This document shows, piece by piece, positions 37,065 through 53,773 of a DNA stretch of 64,000 nt. Position 1 is the first letter of the stretch, and every line of letters begins with the position of its first letter. The stretch spans positions 25,996,272 through 26,060,271 of the forward strand of contig NC_026659.2 of NCBI RefSeq assembly GCF_000004075.3, written 5' to 3'. Position numbers and translations under genes: made by a program. Source of the stretch: Cucumis sativus (Eukaryota; Streptophyta; Magnoliopsida; Cucurbitales; Cucurbitaceae). The notes beneath the pieces were generated by a model. The model was not told where the DNA came from. It did no database searches and saw nothing but the letters and a program-made list of their open reading frames with translations.

Positions 37065-38993
37065 ATGAACGTCTCTCGCACGTGCTCCCTCTGCGGGAAC
37101 AACGGCCACAACTCCCGCACCTGCCCGGAAGCCGACGGCACCACCGGATTCATGCTGTTCGGAGTTAGACTAACCACGACGTCAGATGGAAGTAACTCCT
37201 TTAGGAAGAGCTTTAGTATGAATAATCTCTCACAATACGCAGACCATCCTCCAAGTCAAGACTCCAACCACGCTGATGCCGGATATGCTTCCGACGACGT
37301 CGTTCACCCGTCGGACCGTTCCGGCGGCCGGAAGAGAGGTAAATTTTTATTATTATTTAACTTTGTGAAGAAAAAAAAAAAAGGGGATGGTGTTGGATTT
37401 TGATTGGTGGTTGTTGGGTTTAGGGATTCCGTGGACGGAGGAAGAGCATAGGCTGTTTTTGTTGGGATTACAGAAAGTTGGGAAGGGAGATTGGAGAGGG
37501 ATTTCGAGGAATTTTGTGAAGACACGTACGCCGACTCAGGTTGCAAGTCATGCTCAGAAATATTTTCTCCGACGGAATAATTTTAATCGGCGACGCCGTA
37601 GATCCAGTCTTTTCGATATCACTACTCACACCGTAAGTCCCCTTACCTAAATACTATACACATTAAATTTATCTTTTATTAATATAAAGTTTAGTTACAT
37701 GACCCCTTGTCTTAAAAGCTCCAAAGTTCGACTATCAGCACTAAGAAAAAATTAAACTTTGAATAATGAATGATTTAACTGTTATACATTTTCTTGTTTA
37801 CAATTATAAAAATACCTATTCAAAATATAAATTTGTTCAAAGTTACGAGCAATCTAGAATAAAATAGCAAAGTTTTGGATCTAGTTTTCGTCTTTTTTCT
37901 TCATCAGGTTCTTAAGCTTCATCTTTTATTTTAAAATTTTTATTTGGTAACATTGTAACTTTAAAAGATAATAGGTGGTTCTAAAGAAAATTTTATCTTA
38001 ATTTTTTATATTATTTTAGACGACAAATTTGTAGAATTGATGGAGGATCAAAATATGTGTGTGGAAAGGCTGATTATTAATTTCTTTTTTCATTTTCACA
38101 AAATTCTTTCGACTTTATTAATAATTAAGTGCGATTATGAAGATGACTTTAATTAATTTTGTCACGACAGTATGTTTAATCATTAGTTCAATGTTAATGC
38201 TAAGAAAATTGCCTTTTTGAGTGGTTAAAAATGTTTTCTGAAAGTGATTTTAATTATTTTAAAAATTCAATTAAAAAATGAGATTGAATCATAAGAATTT
38301 TTCATATATACTTATTATTAGAAGAAAGTTATGATCTGGAGTTTGATAATATTCTCTTCTCTTAAACAGTATATAACACTAACTTCTAATTTTTTCAAAA
38401 CAATAAGGATAGGATTTAATTTGATCGAGATCAAACACTATCAGGGGTACATTTCTTTTAACATATATATAAACAAGTCTAAATCTTTTATAACTGTATT
38501 TGATTTTTTTCCCCTGTTTAATTCGACATATATGAAGTTCACGAGCTCATCCAAGGAAGACGATTTGATATTTTCCGGTCACGAGGCAACGCAGCCACCG
38601 CTGCCACCATCAACACCCCAAAAAGACAACACTCCAGGGAATTTCTCGGTGAAAATTCATCAAGCGAAACCACCTCCAGCCGCGGTGGCCAGCGGCGTCG
38701 TTGATAGCAAAGCCGTCGAGAGTACATTAACACTAAATTCATCAAATTATCCGGCAAAGCCATGCAATTCCAAAATCATTCGTCCAATTCCAATGCTTCC
38801 TCTATCACCATACCCCAAATTTGCGGAATTAAATATTAACGAGAGAATCCCAGAAGACCCTTTGCCTCTAACTTTAAAGCTCTCAACTTCACAGTCGGAG
38901 GGACAGTCACCGGCGGCTGCTTCACAGTCGTCCGGCAGTTTCCAGACAATGTCCGGCGGCGGAGACAGTATAGACATTGTCAGTGTTGCTTGA
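37065..38993 (+). CDS. SHAQKYF-class single-MYB (R1/2-type) transcription factor with zinc knuckle and EAR motif
   Basis: Three exons (37065-37338, 37424-37632, 38538-38993) encode 312 aa. An N-terminal CCHC-like zinc knuckle has Cys7, Cys10, His15 and Cys20. A MLFGVRL box (30-36) follows, resembling the R/KLFGVRL repression motif. The single MYB repeat runs from about 92 to 140 ([16 protein letters not shown]) with the diagnostic SHAQKYF at 133-139. The C-terminus has an LxLxL EAR motif (LTLKL, 272-276) and ends [16 protein letters not shown]. It fits the MYBS3/KUA1/MYBD group, in which several members repress genes by binding TATCCA or related sites; it most resembles Arabidopsis At1g70000 as I remember it. 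The first ATG in frame after the CT-rich leader was chosen. The third exon's acceptor (TATGAAG at 38531-38537) is weak but keeps phase and gives a natural [17 protein letters not shown] join. Confidence 0.92.
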
Positions 38994-40574
38994 AGATTAT
39001 TGTTGGGGGCATCATAGATTTAATAAAGAATAATAATTGCTTGGATTCAATTGGACAGTGGATAAAAATTAAAAAGGGATTCTACTTTTCTTTTTTTGTA
39101 CAGATGAAATTTAATTGGTCCATAAGAAAAAGAAAGGTTCATAAGTTTAGATGTGGGGGACTGTGGGGGACTGTGGTTTGACTTATTTAGTTCCTCTCAT
39201 GACAGCCTCCTTCACCTATATCTTTCATAATGTTGGTTGTATTTCTATATATTTTTTTTAGAATTATTATGTTAATGTTCCTGTAATTCTTCCTAATCTA
39301 ATGCTTTGTAGCTTGGAAAGAAATAATTGTTTGTTTAAATCCAATTTTGATTTTTGAAAGTGTTTTTCTTCTCCTCTCTTTCATCTAACCTTTCCTTCCA
39401 GACTAGAAACAAATAAGATCAAGTTGGATTTGACCATGATTTGAAAGTTCTAACTACTCTATACCATCAATACATAATTTGGAAGCTATAGGGAGCAAAA
39501 AGGGAAATTTTGGTTCATTTTAATTTATGTCTATTTCAAAATTTAAAAAATTTGTCATTTTGATTTCTATTTGTAAAATTACTTCTAACACTAATTCATA
39601 CATAAGTTCAGAAATTTAATAAATTAAGTATTTTGTAGTTTGGAAGGTGAGAGGACATATAGAGCATATGGTTCCTTAAGTTGGTACACGACAAGAATAC
39701 TATTATCAGTGTGGGCACCAAGTTTAATGCTTTTTTGACTTGTCGTTTTGCTACCATCGGCTCTTGGAGGAGTTTCAGCCACTTCAGCTAACAATGCCCA
39801 AGTGATTCTTGCGTGATTGGTAACTCGAACGGTTGATGTTTCATCTTTTCCATTGTTGTTGTTGATGCTAAATTTTGATCAAATAAGATAATCTCTGTAT
39901 TTTAGAAGAAGAAAATTCGTTCTTAGACACAATTGAAGTATATATGCCACAATCACTCTTATGCTTAAATAAGAAGGTTGGAAGGAGAAGAGATTACTTA
40001 GTAATAGTCTTATTTATAGGTTTCGTTTCATTCCTATTCCTTATCCAACTATTGTTTTTGATTGGGTTGAATGTATGCAAAATTCTTCGAGGTCGAGGTT
40101 GAACAACCTAATATCCTTACTAGGCGTTTATAGGGTTCAATCCCTTCTTAACCCAGTCTAGTTTCTTAGGTATTGGAAGTCCGTTGATCTCTGAAGTTCT
40201 TGTGATCTACAAAAATGTATTTGAATTTTCAATATTTTGAGCATATTCTATTTTTTAAATTTTCTCTAAAATTGGTGGAAAACCAAATCTGAAGCTAAAT
40301 TTATCAAATGAACGTCGTAATTAACTTAACAAGATTTAACCAAATCAAACTTAAAAAAAAGAGTATTTCGTATAAAGTGAACATATAATAATATTCTCCA
40401 TTTCAAAATCACTATTTATATTTTTTAAGAGGCAAATATGCAATTAAAGAAAGTACGAGGGAAGAGGGGAGAATATAGAAACTTTACAGGCTTGGGTTTG
40501 CGAATTCAATTCCCAGATTTGATTTTGGTGAGAAATAACAAGAAAGAGAGAGACGCTAACGTCGGGAAGCAAAA
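38994..40574. other. MYB 3' region and spacer with probable transposon debris
   Basis: Just past the MYB stop, a 10-bp unit (TGTGGGGGAC) is directly repeated at about 39152-39172, probably within the 3' UTR. Between about 39640 and 40210 lies a complex, less AT-rich block that looks like an eroded transposon or LTR fragment, but I see no coding motifs or clear termini. The last ~140 bp before 40575 are probably promoter and leader of the next gene. Confidence 0.4.
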
Positions 40575-43492
40575 ATGTATTCGAAATTTTCATTTCTTCC
40601 TTTTCTTCTCCTTCTCTTCACCTTCTCTGCTTCACTTCACGCCCAATCGCAGAATACGTGAGCTTTAATTTTATTAATTATGTTTTCTTATTCATAATTG
40701 TGTTATTATATCGAATTCTTTATTGATCTGATCTAATTTCATTTGTTGGAATTCCATGGCGAACTGTTGAATTTGTTCTGATTGTCAGAGACAGAGTTGG
40801 TGGGGATGAAGAAATCGAGATAGGGTTTGGGCGCAGAGCTCTGTTGAGTTTCAAAGAGACTCCACAGGGAAGTAACGTTACCTTTGAATGCTCTCGTTCT
40901 GGCCCCTGCGTTGCCTGCCTTTACTCAGAAAAGGTTTCTATTTCACTAGAATGTTTATTCGAGATAATCTAATATCAGTGCTGTTTTTCCCGTTTCGTTG
41001 CCATGAGATTTTTATTAGGATAAATTGTGTAGAAATCATGACCTGGCTTAGTGGAGATAGAACAGTGATGTTCTTTCAATTGCTGTAATTTGGTGATGTT
41101 TTAGTGAGCTGATGGGATGAGGCATTACGATGAGATTTTTCATTTAGTAGTTGTGCAAAAACATCCTATTAGGATTGGGTAATGATAGGCCCCCTTGTAT
41201 TGTGTTCTTGTATTAGAATACCACCCAACAAGGAAACATTCAAGAACACACAGAAAACTCAAAGGACTCAAGAACCCTGAATATCATAAGAAAGTAACAA
41301 GATAACCTAGACTTTCGAGAGGGCTAGTCTCTCCAAAATTTTTCAAAGGAAATCTCACAAAATTCTTTACACCCTCATCCCAACCTTACTTTCTCTTTCT
41401 AACTAACGCTCTAACGAACTTAGTAGCTATTTACTTATCTGCCCCTTTTAATAACCATACTAATAATATTCCATTAATAATTCTATTATATCTCTAACTA
41501 GGGCTTTCACATCTTGCTTTCTTTTGAAACCAAAATTTCATGCTTCTACCTTCTCTAAAAATATGTTCTGGCTTGGTATGCCTTATTTACTTTGTAATGA
41601 ATCCATTTCTCTTAGCCTGCTGATGAAAAGGAAAAAGGAGGAAAGAAAAAAAAGAACATTTCATTTTAACAAAAGATCCCAAGTTCCCCAGCTTTGGGGG
41701 TCCTCTATCCCGATCTTGATGTTCTTTTTGGTTAGCCGTAGGTGAGAACTGAGAAGGGATTTGAACTTGGACCATGAATTATAGGCTATAGCCCCATGGG
41801 ACAGGCAATGTGGACTTCGTAGTTAATATCTGTATAATGCCAATGCAAATTCTTCATCACGAAGTTATAGGCTTTAAGTTCTTGATATGTTAAAATTGGC
41901 TAATGATAGTACCTTGCATATTCGCTATTTTGAAATCCGCTTGCTTGTGTATAGTGGCTTTTGTTTTGTTCTTTAGTATAAAGTTTAATGCAGAGATAAG
42001 TTTTCATTTTCTTTTATTTTTTGTCTCATAGAATGATGAAAAATATCGCTGCAGTGAGACTGGTTACCGTATTCCCCTGAAATGTGTGGAAATCAAAGAC
42101 ACTTCAAAAGTTTCCAATGGGAAAAAATCACACAATGGTCGCTCAATGCTCGACATATCTTATGAGCACAAGGTTGTCCCTGATGATGCCAGTGGAAATG
42201 CTTCATCCATTGCACACAGAAATCTAAGAGATGGTTCTGTCTCATCGACTGATGGTTCTCAGTCTTACATCACTTACAGAAGCTGTATACCATCAGTTAA
42301 TGAAGAAAAGTTGTCTGTGCTTGGTTTTGAGGTATGTCATTATCCTAACTACTCAGTTTGAACAGTTTTACTTAATTGAAATGAATGGTTTTTGGTTATT
42401 TTTCTATATGCTCTATTTTTCTGTGTACATGCTACCTGATTTCTTCTCACATTTCTGTTAAATGGCTTTATTTTACATGATTGATTGATACCAAATGTGT
42501 TCAACTAAATAGCAATGCAGTCATTCTATTAGGGATCTACTGTTTTTATTATTGTAATTGTGGTCTGGCTTTTTCATATGGTTCTTACTGCCATGAGAAC
42601 CCTATTTATTTTAGGAGAGAGTAGAGGCATTTTTGAGAAATGTTCATCTTTTACTGAACTAAATTTTGAGGGCTAATCACTGTAATCTAGTGGGTTTTCT
42701 CAAGCAGTTTTGTTGTTTAGGTTGATAGCTAAAATTATGTCTATTGAGATTTGTGGTACTAAAGGGATTCATTCTGTTACTACTTTGTTGTTAGTAAATC
42801 TCAGCTACTTCCTGCTAGCTAAAGAATTTGTTGGGGCATATTTTCAAAATCAGAACTATTTTTTAAACATCTTTTACTTTGTAAAGCTATATGAAAAAAG
42901 TAGTTATTTCTCTTTGTAGTGCACTATTTTTAAAACCATTATGTTGTTAATTAAGTCATAATAGTATAAATGAGAGGAACAGTTTGGAATGAAACTTTGC
43001 TTGGAAGATAATATTTTAAAAAAAAAGATTCAAAGAATGATTTGATACTGACTTTCTTTGGAGAGAGATGAGTGCATGTTTAAAATGACGATTGTGCTAT
43101 TGCTGTTTAGATCGTTGAAGTCTTGCACAGCATGTGAAGAGTAAGTATGTAGGATATGAAACTCTTGTTTATCTTGGTACAGCTACAGCATAGCATGCCA
43201 ATTATTATTCTATATTTACTTTTATCTACCTCAAAGGGAATACTTTGAGTCCTATAGTTTGTGCTGTTAATTATCATGATGAACTTGTACGTATCTTACT
43301 TTCCTAAAAATTAAATTTCTAAAAGAAAAACCAATTATTTAGGTCTGTTTTCATTTGCTGTAATATTCTGGACAGGGCATTGTGCTATGTTTGCTGCTCA
43401 TAAGTGGTTCGGTTGTCTACTTCAGAAGAAAACGAAGCGTTTCAACGGCTGGTTTTGCTTCTGGCAGGGTGCAATCAAATTCCAGGTTTTAG
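40575..43492 (+). CDS. Conserved plant type I membrane protein of unknown function
   Basis: Four exons (40575-40657, 40789-40933, 42032-42331, 43376-43492) join in phase to 214 aa. A signal peptide (MYSKFSFLPFLLLLFTFSAS) is followed by a luminal or extracellular domain. That domain has the string ALLSFKETPQGSNVTFEC and a Cys-rich patch (CSRSGPCVACLYSEK, then YRCSETGYRIPLKC), with five to six cysteines suited to disulfides and an N-glycosylation site (NVT). A single membrane span lies at about 177-192 (GIVLCLLLISGSVVYF), followed by a basic stop-transfer RRKR and a ~20-residue cytosolic tail ending SNSRF. I recall this domain pattern from unannotated proteins across eudicots, possibly At1g69980, but know of no function. 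The second intron (40934-42031) carries insertion-like DNA. The gene converges on the PP2A gene. Confidence 0.88.
41160..41520. mobile_element. Possible transposon remnant inside an intron
   Basis: The ~1.1 kb intron holds a block that differs from surrounding intron in composition. It includes a perfect 10-bp inverted repeat, TGTGTTCTTG at 41201-41210 and CAAGAACACA at 41241-41250. A C-rich stretch and pyrimidine-rich tail follow (41370-41470). No protein motif, long terminal repeat or target duplication could be confirmed. Confidence 0.3.
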
Positions 43493-44031
43493 TTCACTCC
43501 GGAGTCTTTTTTGTTACAATTGTTCACGTGGCGTAAATGTATTATCGATGAATACTACACATTGAAGTTATAGATGAATCAACAGCTAGGCATCGGATGG
43601 TTGCATATACTTATCTCCCAGTCTCCCTGTTCCATTGATTTCATTTATTTCGAAACAAATGTTACTCACATAGAATTTGACTGGTTGTAAGTTCATTGCT
43701 TTCTTTTGGTTATTGAAATGGGGAAGCTACTCACATAGAATAGTATTGGTTCATTGGCAAAATCAGCTTTTCACTTCAAAGAATATATATTTATAACACA
43801 AACACAATAATATCAAGCTATTGCTTCTTTAAGATTTACAAGGAAATGGGCACCATGCCACTTTACTACTTGAGTTTCTTCTACACATCAAAGAAGCAAC
43901 AAAACACAACTAAAACTACAACCAAAAGAATGACATTTAACATAATCTGGTTCTCACCCATGACAATATAAGGCTTTTTCAGAGTAAACATCTACAATGA
44001 CGAACTTACAATGTCACAACCCATATAGTAA
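43493..44031. terminator. Convergent 3' region between the membrane-protein and PP2A genes
   Basis: About 0.54 kb separates two facing stop codons. It holds no further open frame of interest and presumably both 3' UTRs. Overlapping antisense transcript ends are possible. Confidence 0.4.
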
Positions 44032-48466
<4,435 letters not shown>

Positions 48467-49248
48467 CTAAGCTCCTCTTGGAGGCCCTCCTTTCACCCCA
48501 ATTCTCCTGCCAATTCAAGTACACACACACACATATATATACATATTCAACAGCAACATAAATCACTCCTAAAATAAACATTTCTTTTATAATAACACAA
48601 AAAAATATCAATACAAACTCTTTATTGATTTTGTTAACAACCAACCAATATTTTTTTTCAAATAGTAATTATGACACTTTTTATCTTCTAAAACACTATG
48701 CTCTAGATTGTGACCTTTCAGTACAAAATTCCAAACGTAACATGGATGAATTTATTTATTTTTTACCCACCAAGCTAGTAGTCAATGAAAAATTGAAATT
48801 TCAAAAGTAAAATTATGATATTTTGAAATTTAAGATTAAATTGAACAAAACTTATAATTTAAATAAATTAAAATGTTTTTTTTTTCTCGCATGGTTTTAA
48901 AATAATAATACCTGATAAGTTTAATAATCTTAAATGCAAAGTGTGTTCAAATAATATATACCTGTTATGGATGGGGTCTGGTCCTTTAGGAACTCTAACT
49001 TTGCTCATAAAGTTAGGATCCAACAGCTTTGGATGGTTGTTAATGGCCAATTGATCCTCAGCTTCCTTCATGGCATGCCTTCCCTCGACCTGATGAACAG
49101 ACTCAGCCGCCGCCTGCCAGCTTTTCGTTCTCCCTGGTGGTGGCGGGGATGACCCAACAACCAAAAGCCATACAAACAGCCCCACAACCACAGCACCAAG
49201 CAAGACCTTCAAGTAAGAAAAATAGCAACAGCTATCTACACTTTTCAT
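48467..49248 (-). CDS. CLE (CLAVATA3/ESR-related) peptide precursor, CLE25/CLE26-like, two exons
   Basis: Exon 1 (48962-49248) and exon 2 (48467-48506) join in phase to a 108-residue precursor. A short polar N-terminus is followed by a hydrophobic signal peptide or anchor at about 14-32 (LKVLLGAVVVGLFVWLLVVG). A variable region and then the CLE motif VRVPKGPDPIHN (residues 84-95) follow. Secreted CLE dodecapeptides bind leucine-rich-repeat receptor kinases of the CLV1/BAM type and control meristem or vascular fate. The motif is followed by RRIGVKGGPPRGA, a basic C-terminal extension. The intron lies just after the motif, splitting the codon of Arg96 (AG/G). Donor CAG/GTATAT and acceptor GGCAG are acceptable. 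Without the second exon the frame would run into intron. Position 1 of the motif is Val rather than the usual Arg or His. Confidence 0.85.
48528..48544. repeat. Compound (AC)n-(AT)n microsatellite in the CLE intron
   Basis: ACACACACACAC runs directly into ATATATATAC just upstream (on the gene's strand) of the intron's 3' end. It occupies the region normally holding the pyrimidine tract, so length changes could affect splicing of this small gene. Confidence 0.7.
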
Positions 49249-50883
49249 AAATATATATAGCTAGATTTAATTGTGTATGTATGATCTACTTCAGACGTAT
49301 ATGTCGAGAGTGAGTCGTGGTTAATTAGTTTTATGATTGGATGAAAACGGGATGGATATGAAAGCAATGAAGAGAAGAAGTAGTATGGGGATTGGAAGGG
49401 AAAGAAAGAAGGAGATGTTATTACTATTTTGTTAGTTTGTTTGGTAGGGGATGCATGTTTAATTAGGGCGAGCTTTCTTTTTTTCTTTATAGGGTTTTGG
49501 TGGATTCTGTTGCACTTTTCTCAAACCTTGATTTGCCATGTTTTTTTGTTTTTGTTTTGTTCTCTATTTTAGTTTATTATATATGTGTATTTAGATTAAT
49601 AATTTACATGGTGTGTGTGTGTATGTATTAGATTAAATAATGATTTGATGCTTGTGTGAGAAGAAAAAGAGAGAAAAGAAAAGTATTAATTTGGTAATAA
49701 GATAGTGAATGATTTGGTCTTGAAAATTACAAGTCAAATGAAACTTTGTAAAGGTTTAAAGTTATTGTGAAGTATTAGAAGAACAAGTACTACAATTATT
49801 GAAAGAAAAAAAAAAAAGTAGATTATTCTTAGATTTTGGATTGGTCAAAAAAAATTTAAAAATAAAACTCTAGAATTTAGGCTTAAAATTCTCTTGCTTT
49901 TGTCTCTCCAATTTTATTTTAAAAAAGAAAAGAGTATATACATATGCACTTATACACATATATAAATATCTATTCAAAAATCTAATAAGCATTTTCTCTT
50001 ATAATTAAACGTGCTAACAACATAATTAGCACTAAAATACACAAATTATAGCCTTATCATCATAGTTAAATTTTAATTTAGTCATCTCAACAATAAAATA
50101 AATGATAACAAAGATTTCATAATATATTTATGTCTCTCATTGATAGATTATAGCATTGATATATTTATTTTCGATATTAGTGATTGAGATTAACGAAGGG
50201 AATGGAGAATCATTAGACGTAATAATTAAAAATAAAAATAAAAAGAGAATGGGGAAGAAGAAGAAGAAGAAGGGGGAGACAGCTGATATTAGCACCTCCA
50301 AAAAAAAAAGAGAGAAAGCATATGGCATAATGTTTATGATCCATTCCCTATGGATCTCACTCTTATTTACTCAAAAAGCTTCAAAAGAATCAAATGCCTT
50401 ACCACTTAACTCTCACATACCTAAATAGCTTCTCTTTCAAGTCTACCTATATATCATTTCTCATCCATCATCATCATTATTATTGCCTTTAATTGATGTA
50501 TTATACTTTTAAAATATTTATTTTGATTCTTATACACTTTTAAACTTTCAAATTTTTTTATTTTAAAGCAAAAAAAAAAAAGAAATACAAAGATACTAAA
50601 ATTGTCACTTTTTTTAAAGCTAAGTACAAGAGTATACAAGAGCACAAAAATGAACCAAAATTTAGAGTAGGATAGAGAATGAAGTTACAAAATTATATAT
50701 TATTTTTTGGTTAAGGAGAAATATGATTAAAATACTATGATCTAAGTAACAATGTTTTATTCTTTTTTGGGTATGTATCTTAGCTTTTCCTTATTAAGGT
50801 ATTACATGATCCAATACTATGTATATATGTACATAAAAATAAATAAACCCAAGTCAAAGGGTATATCTCTTTATTTGGTTAAA

Positions 50884-50905
50884 TATATATATATATATAT
50901 ATATA
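50884..50905. repeat. (AT)n microsatellite
   Basis: Uninterrupted alternating TA run of about eleven units in intergenic DNA. Confidence 0.85.
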
Positions 50906-51682
50906 TTAGTTCAATCATAATCAAATCAAAGGGTTGGTAAGACAAATAGTTGTCATAAAAAAAAACTTATTTAAAAGAAAACAAGAGAAAAATCTTTTGC
51001 ACTATACACTACCTAAACGAATATTGATGTTAATTATACGTATTAAATTGTGAGTGTAAAAGAAGCTTCGTTAATTAGCAACTATTGATTTGTACTCTTT
51101 TTTATGATATTAGAGGTTGGATATCTCATTCTTATTATAAAAATTAAAGTAAGTTAAAACACTGTGGATGAATCTATTGAAATGAAGTTATGTACCCTTC
51201 AAGTAATGACTATATACATATAATTTCAATATTAATGTCGAATGAACATGTTGACGACGTATACTCGATAAACCTCTAAACTTCAAATTTAATAATTCTG
51301 TACATGGTGTAATATTTTTATATGTTTACCTCTATAAACTATCTGTTAATTTATAGGACTTAATGATACTTAACATACATATATATTATATTAAAGAATG
51401 AAATAATTAAAAAATGGAAGAGTGATATAACATTGGGAATAGAATAATGGAGTGTGAGAGCTGATGGGTTGTGAAGTAAATTAGTATCGTATAAAAGAAA
51501 TAAATAATTGGGTAAAGGATTGAGCTGGAATGCATTTGGAAGAATACACAAAATTACATAGAAAAAGTTACAATATTTATTTATGTAATGTTCTTTCTAA
51601 GTTTTGTTAATTTTTTGGGTTTTTTCAAAAGCATCTTCAAATTTTTGCTTTTTCCATATATCTTTCTTCACCCTCAAGCCCT

Positions 51683-51702
51683 CACTCACACACACACACA
51701 CA
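51683..51702. repeat. (CA)n microsatellite
   Basis: Alternating CA run of about nine units in intergenic DNA. Confidence 0.8.
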
Positions 51703-53773
51703 CCTCCATGGTTGGAGATTCAAATCCTCCTCAATTTTGTTCTCTAACTATAACATATATATACAAAATTGACTGTGATCATTATCATTAGTTGGTCTAA
51801 TGGTAAATTAGTCTTTTAGTCCTCAATAAATCTAAGTTTAATGTTCAATTTTTACACTTCTTTTCAAATTATTTTTACTGAAGTATAAAGCTAAGTCTCA
51901 TTGACAAAATTTCTACTACTACCACTAATATTAATTGTACATAGAATAGATACATGATATGCATATACTCAAATGTCAATACTGAAGTTTTCTTCCCGTA
52001 TGGGTTAAATTACCAAAAAAAAGGAGAAAAAAAGGTCAACCTTTTTCTTCACTCAACAAAAGTTCCAATATTAACCATCTAACTTTTTTCTGAACTTGCT
52101 ATATTTGTCCTACTTAGAGACTTGATTATGTATTTGAAAAGTTTAAACTATGATAATGTGAACTTTTGAACTTAAGAGAAGGTATATACATATCAATTGC
52201 CGTTTAATAAACATCTAAAATCAATCAACTTAGTCGCTAAATTTGTTATATTTATTTATCAAATCACTTGAAGTTGAACAGGGTACTTAAAAGATAAGAG
52301 TTAAAAACAACCAAGTTTGATTTTTTTTAATCTAAAATAATTATGAATTTTCTTGTTTCTAATGATTTTGTAGTGGAAATGACATAAAGGTTAATTGGTA
52401 AATTAGTTCAGATATTAAAAATTGAAGATTAAAAGTAACATCGTTGTTTAAAAGGACTAAGGGAAGTGGAAGCAACGGGGATTCTTTCTGCTTCATGGTG
52501 GAGCTTAAAGAAGGTTAAACCTACAAAAAATATACATATCTATAACTATTATTAATTACGGCTAATGAAAGATTTTAATATTGAAATATATATATATAAA
52601 CTTTGGAAAGACTGTTACAAATCTCATTCTCATGGATTCGTACAAGACAACTTTGTAATATGTTCCCACTAATTTTGATATGATTATGATCACTGCTGGA
52701 ACAATATTTCATTTAATGTTTATACAAATCCTCAAAGCAATGATTCTAATGCCCAAATGCCATTTTAATTTTAAGTTGTCCATGTGTCGTCTTGTATAAA
52801 ACCCTAAATAAAAAAGAAAAGAAAAGAAATTTATACTGAAATTAAATAGTTTTAGTTGGTCATGGAATTTAAAACTCTTCCATTTAAGTAAATAAAGATG
52901 TGATAGATAAAATGATTCTTGGTTTATGTTGTCTCAAAAATAGACAGCATATATATGATGCACCACATAATTAAGTTCTTAATTGACATCTACACAAATT
53001 ATTGACTATTCAAAAGGTTATAGTCTCAAATTCTTTCACATTTTGAATAGTTTTTCCACTCAAACAACCAAGCAATAGATTTTTAAAACTAAAAGACAAT
53101 ATAAGTTGTGTTTTTCTAGCTTTAAAAAAAAAAAAAAAAAACTGTAAAAGCATTTTCTAATTGGCAAGAAGTGAAAATTGGATTGTGGCTATTTCGAGAA
53201 GTCAAAATCTTTGAGGAATTTGAATCTAATTAGGCCGCAACCAACCTTACAAATTCTTCGAATTGAATATTTATTTTCAAATTTTGGTCAGAGTTTTTGG
53301 CTCAGAAAATATTTGACCACAATATCACATCAAAGATGCTATATTTTGAATTTTGTGTATTAAGCAACCATCTTGAAATAGAGAATCCAAGAAGCCATAA
53401 GCTGATAAATTTTCCAGACGATGGAGGAAGTAAAAGCAAAAGCACTTGAGTTGAAAATTTAGCTAACTAGAGGCTGAGAAAGGTTAATGGTTAGCTAGAA
53501 CCCAACCACCAGTCAAAAAATTACTTCAATTGGTATTAAAATTACATCGACATATCAATATATATACCCAATACCCATTACATTCCTAATAACCACTAGT
53601 CTCTCAGAAGGCAAAAAAAGACAACTAATGGGAGAGAGAGGAACCAAATGGTATGATGATGCTGCAAAATCAAATGCTAAAATATGGCACAGCAAAAAGC
53701 TAACACTAATGATTTTTCTGAGGTTCATCTTTTGATATGAAAAATTTTGTACAATAATCCTTAAATCTCTACC

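Larger units (their letters stand above)
49249..53773. other. CLE promoter and spacer, no gene found
   Basis: About 4.5 kb of AT-rich DNA with an (AT)n run at 50884-50904, (CA)n at 51686-51701, (GT)n at 49612-49622 and a GAA repeat at 50259-50268. All open frames are short and low in complexity. The ~100-150 bp before 53774 probably hold the 3' UTR of the flippase gene. Confidence 0.55.

Noticed and set aside
50156-50428. 90-codon plus-strand frame with a Lys-rich middle
   Set aside because: The Lys run comes from an A/G-rich simple tract; no family and no supporting signals.
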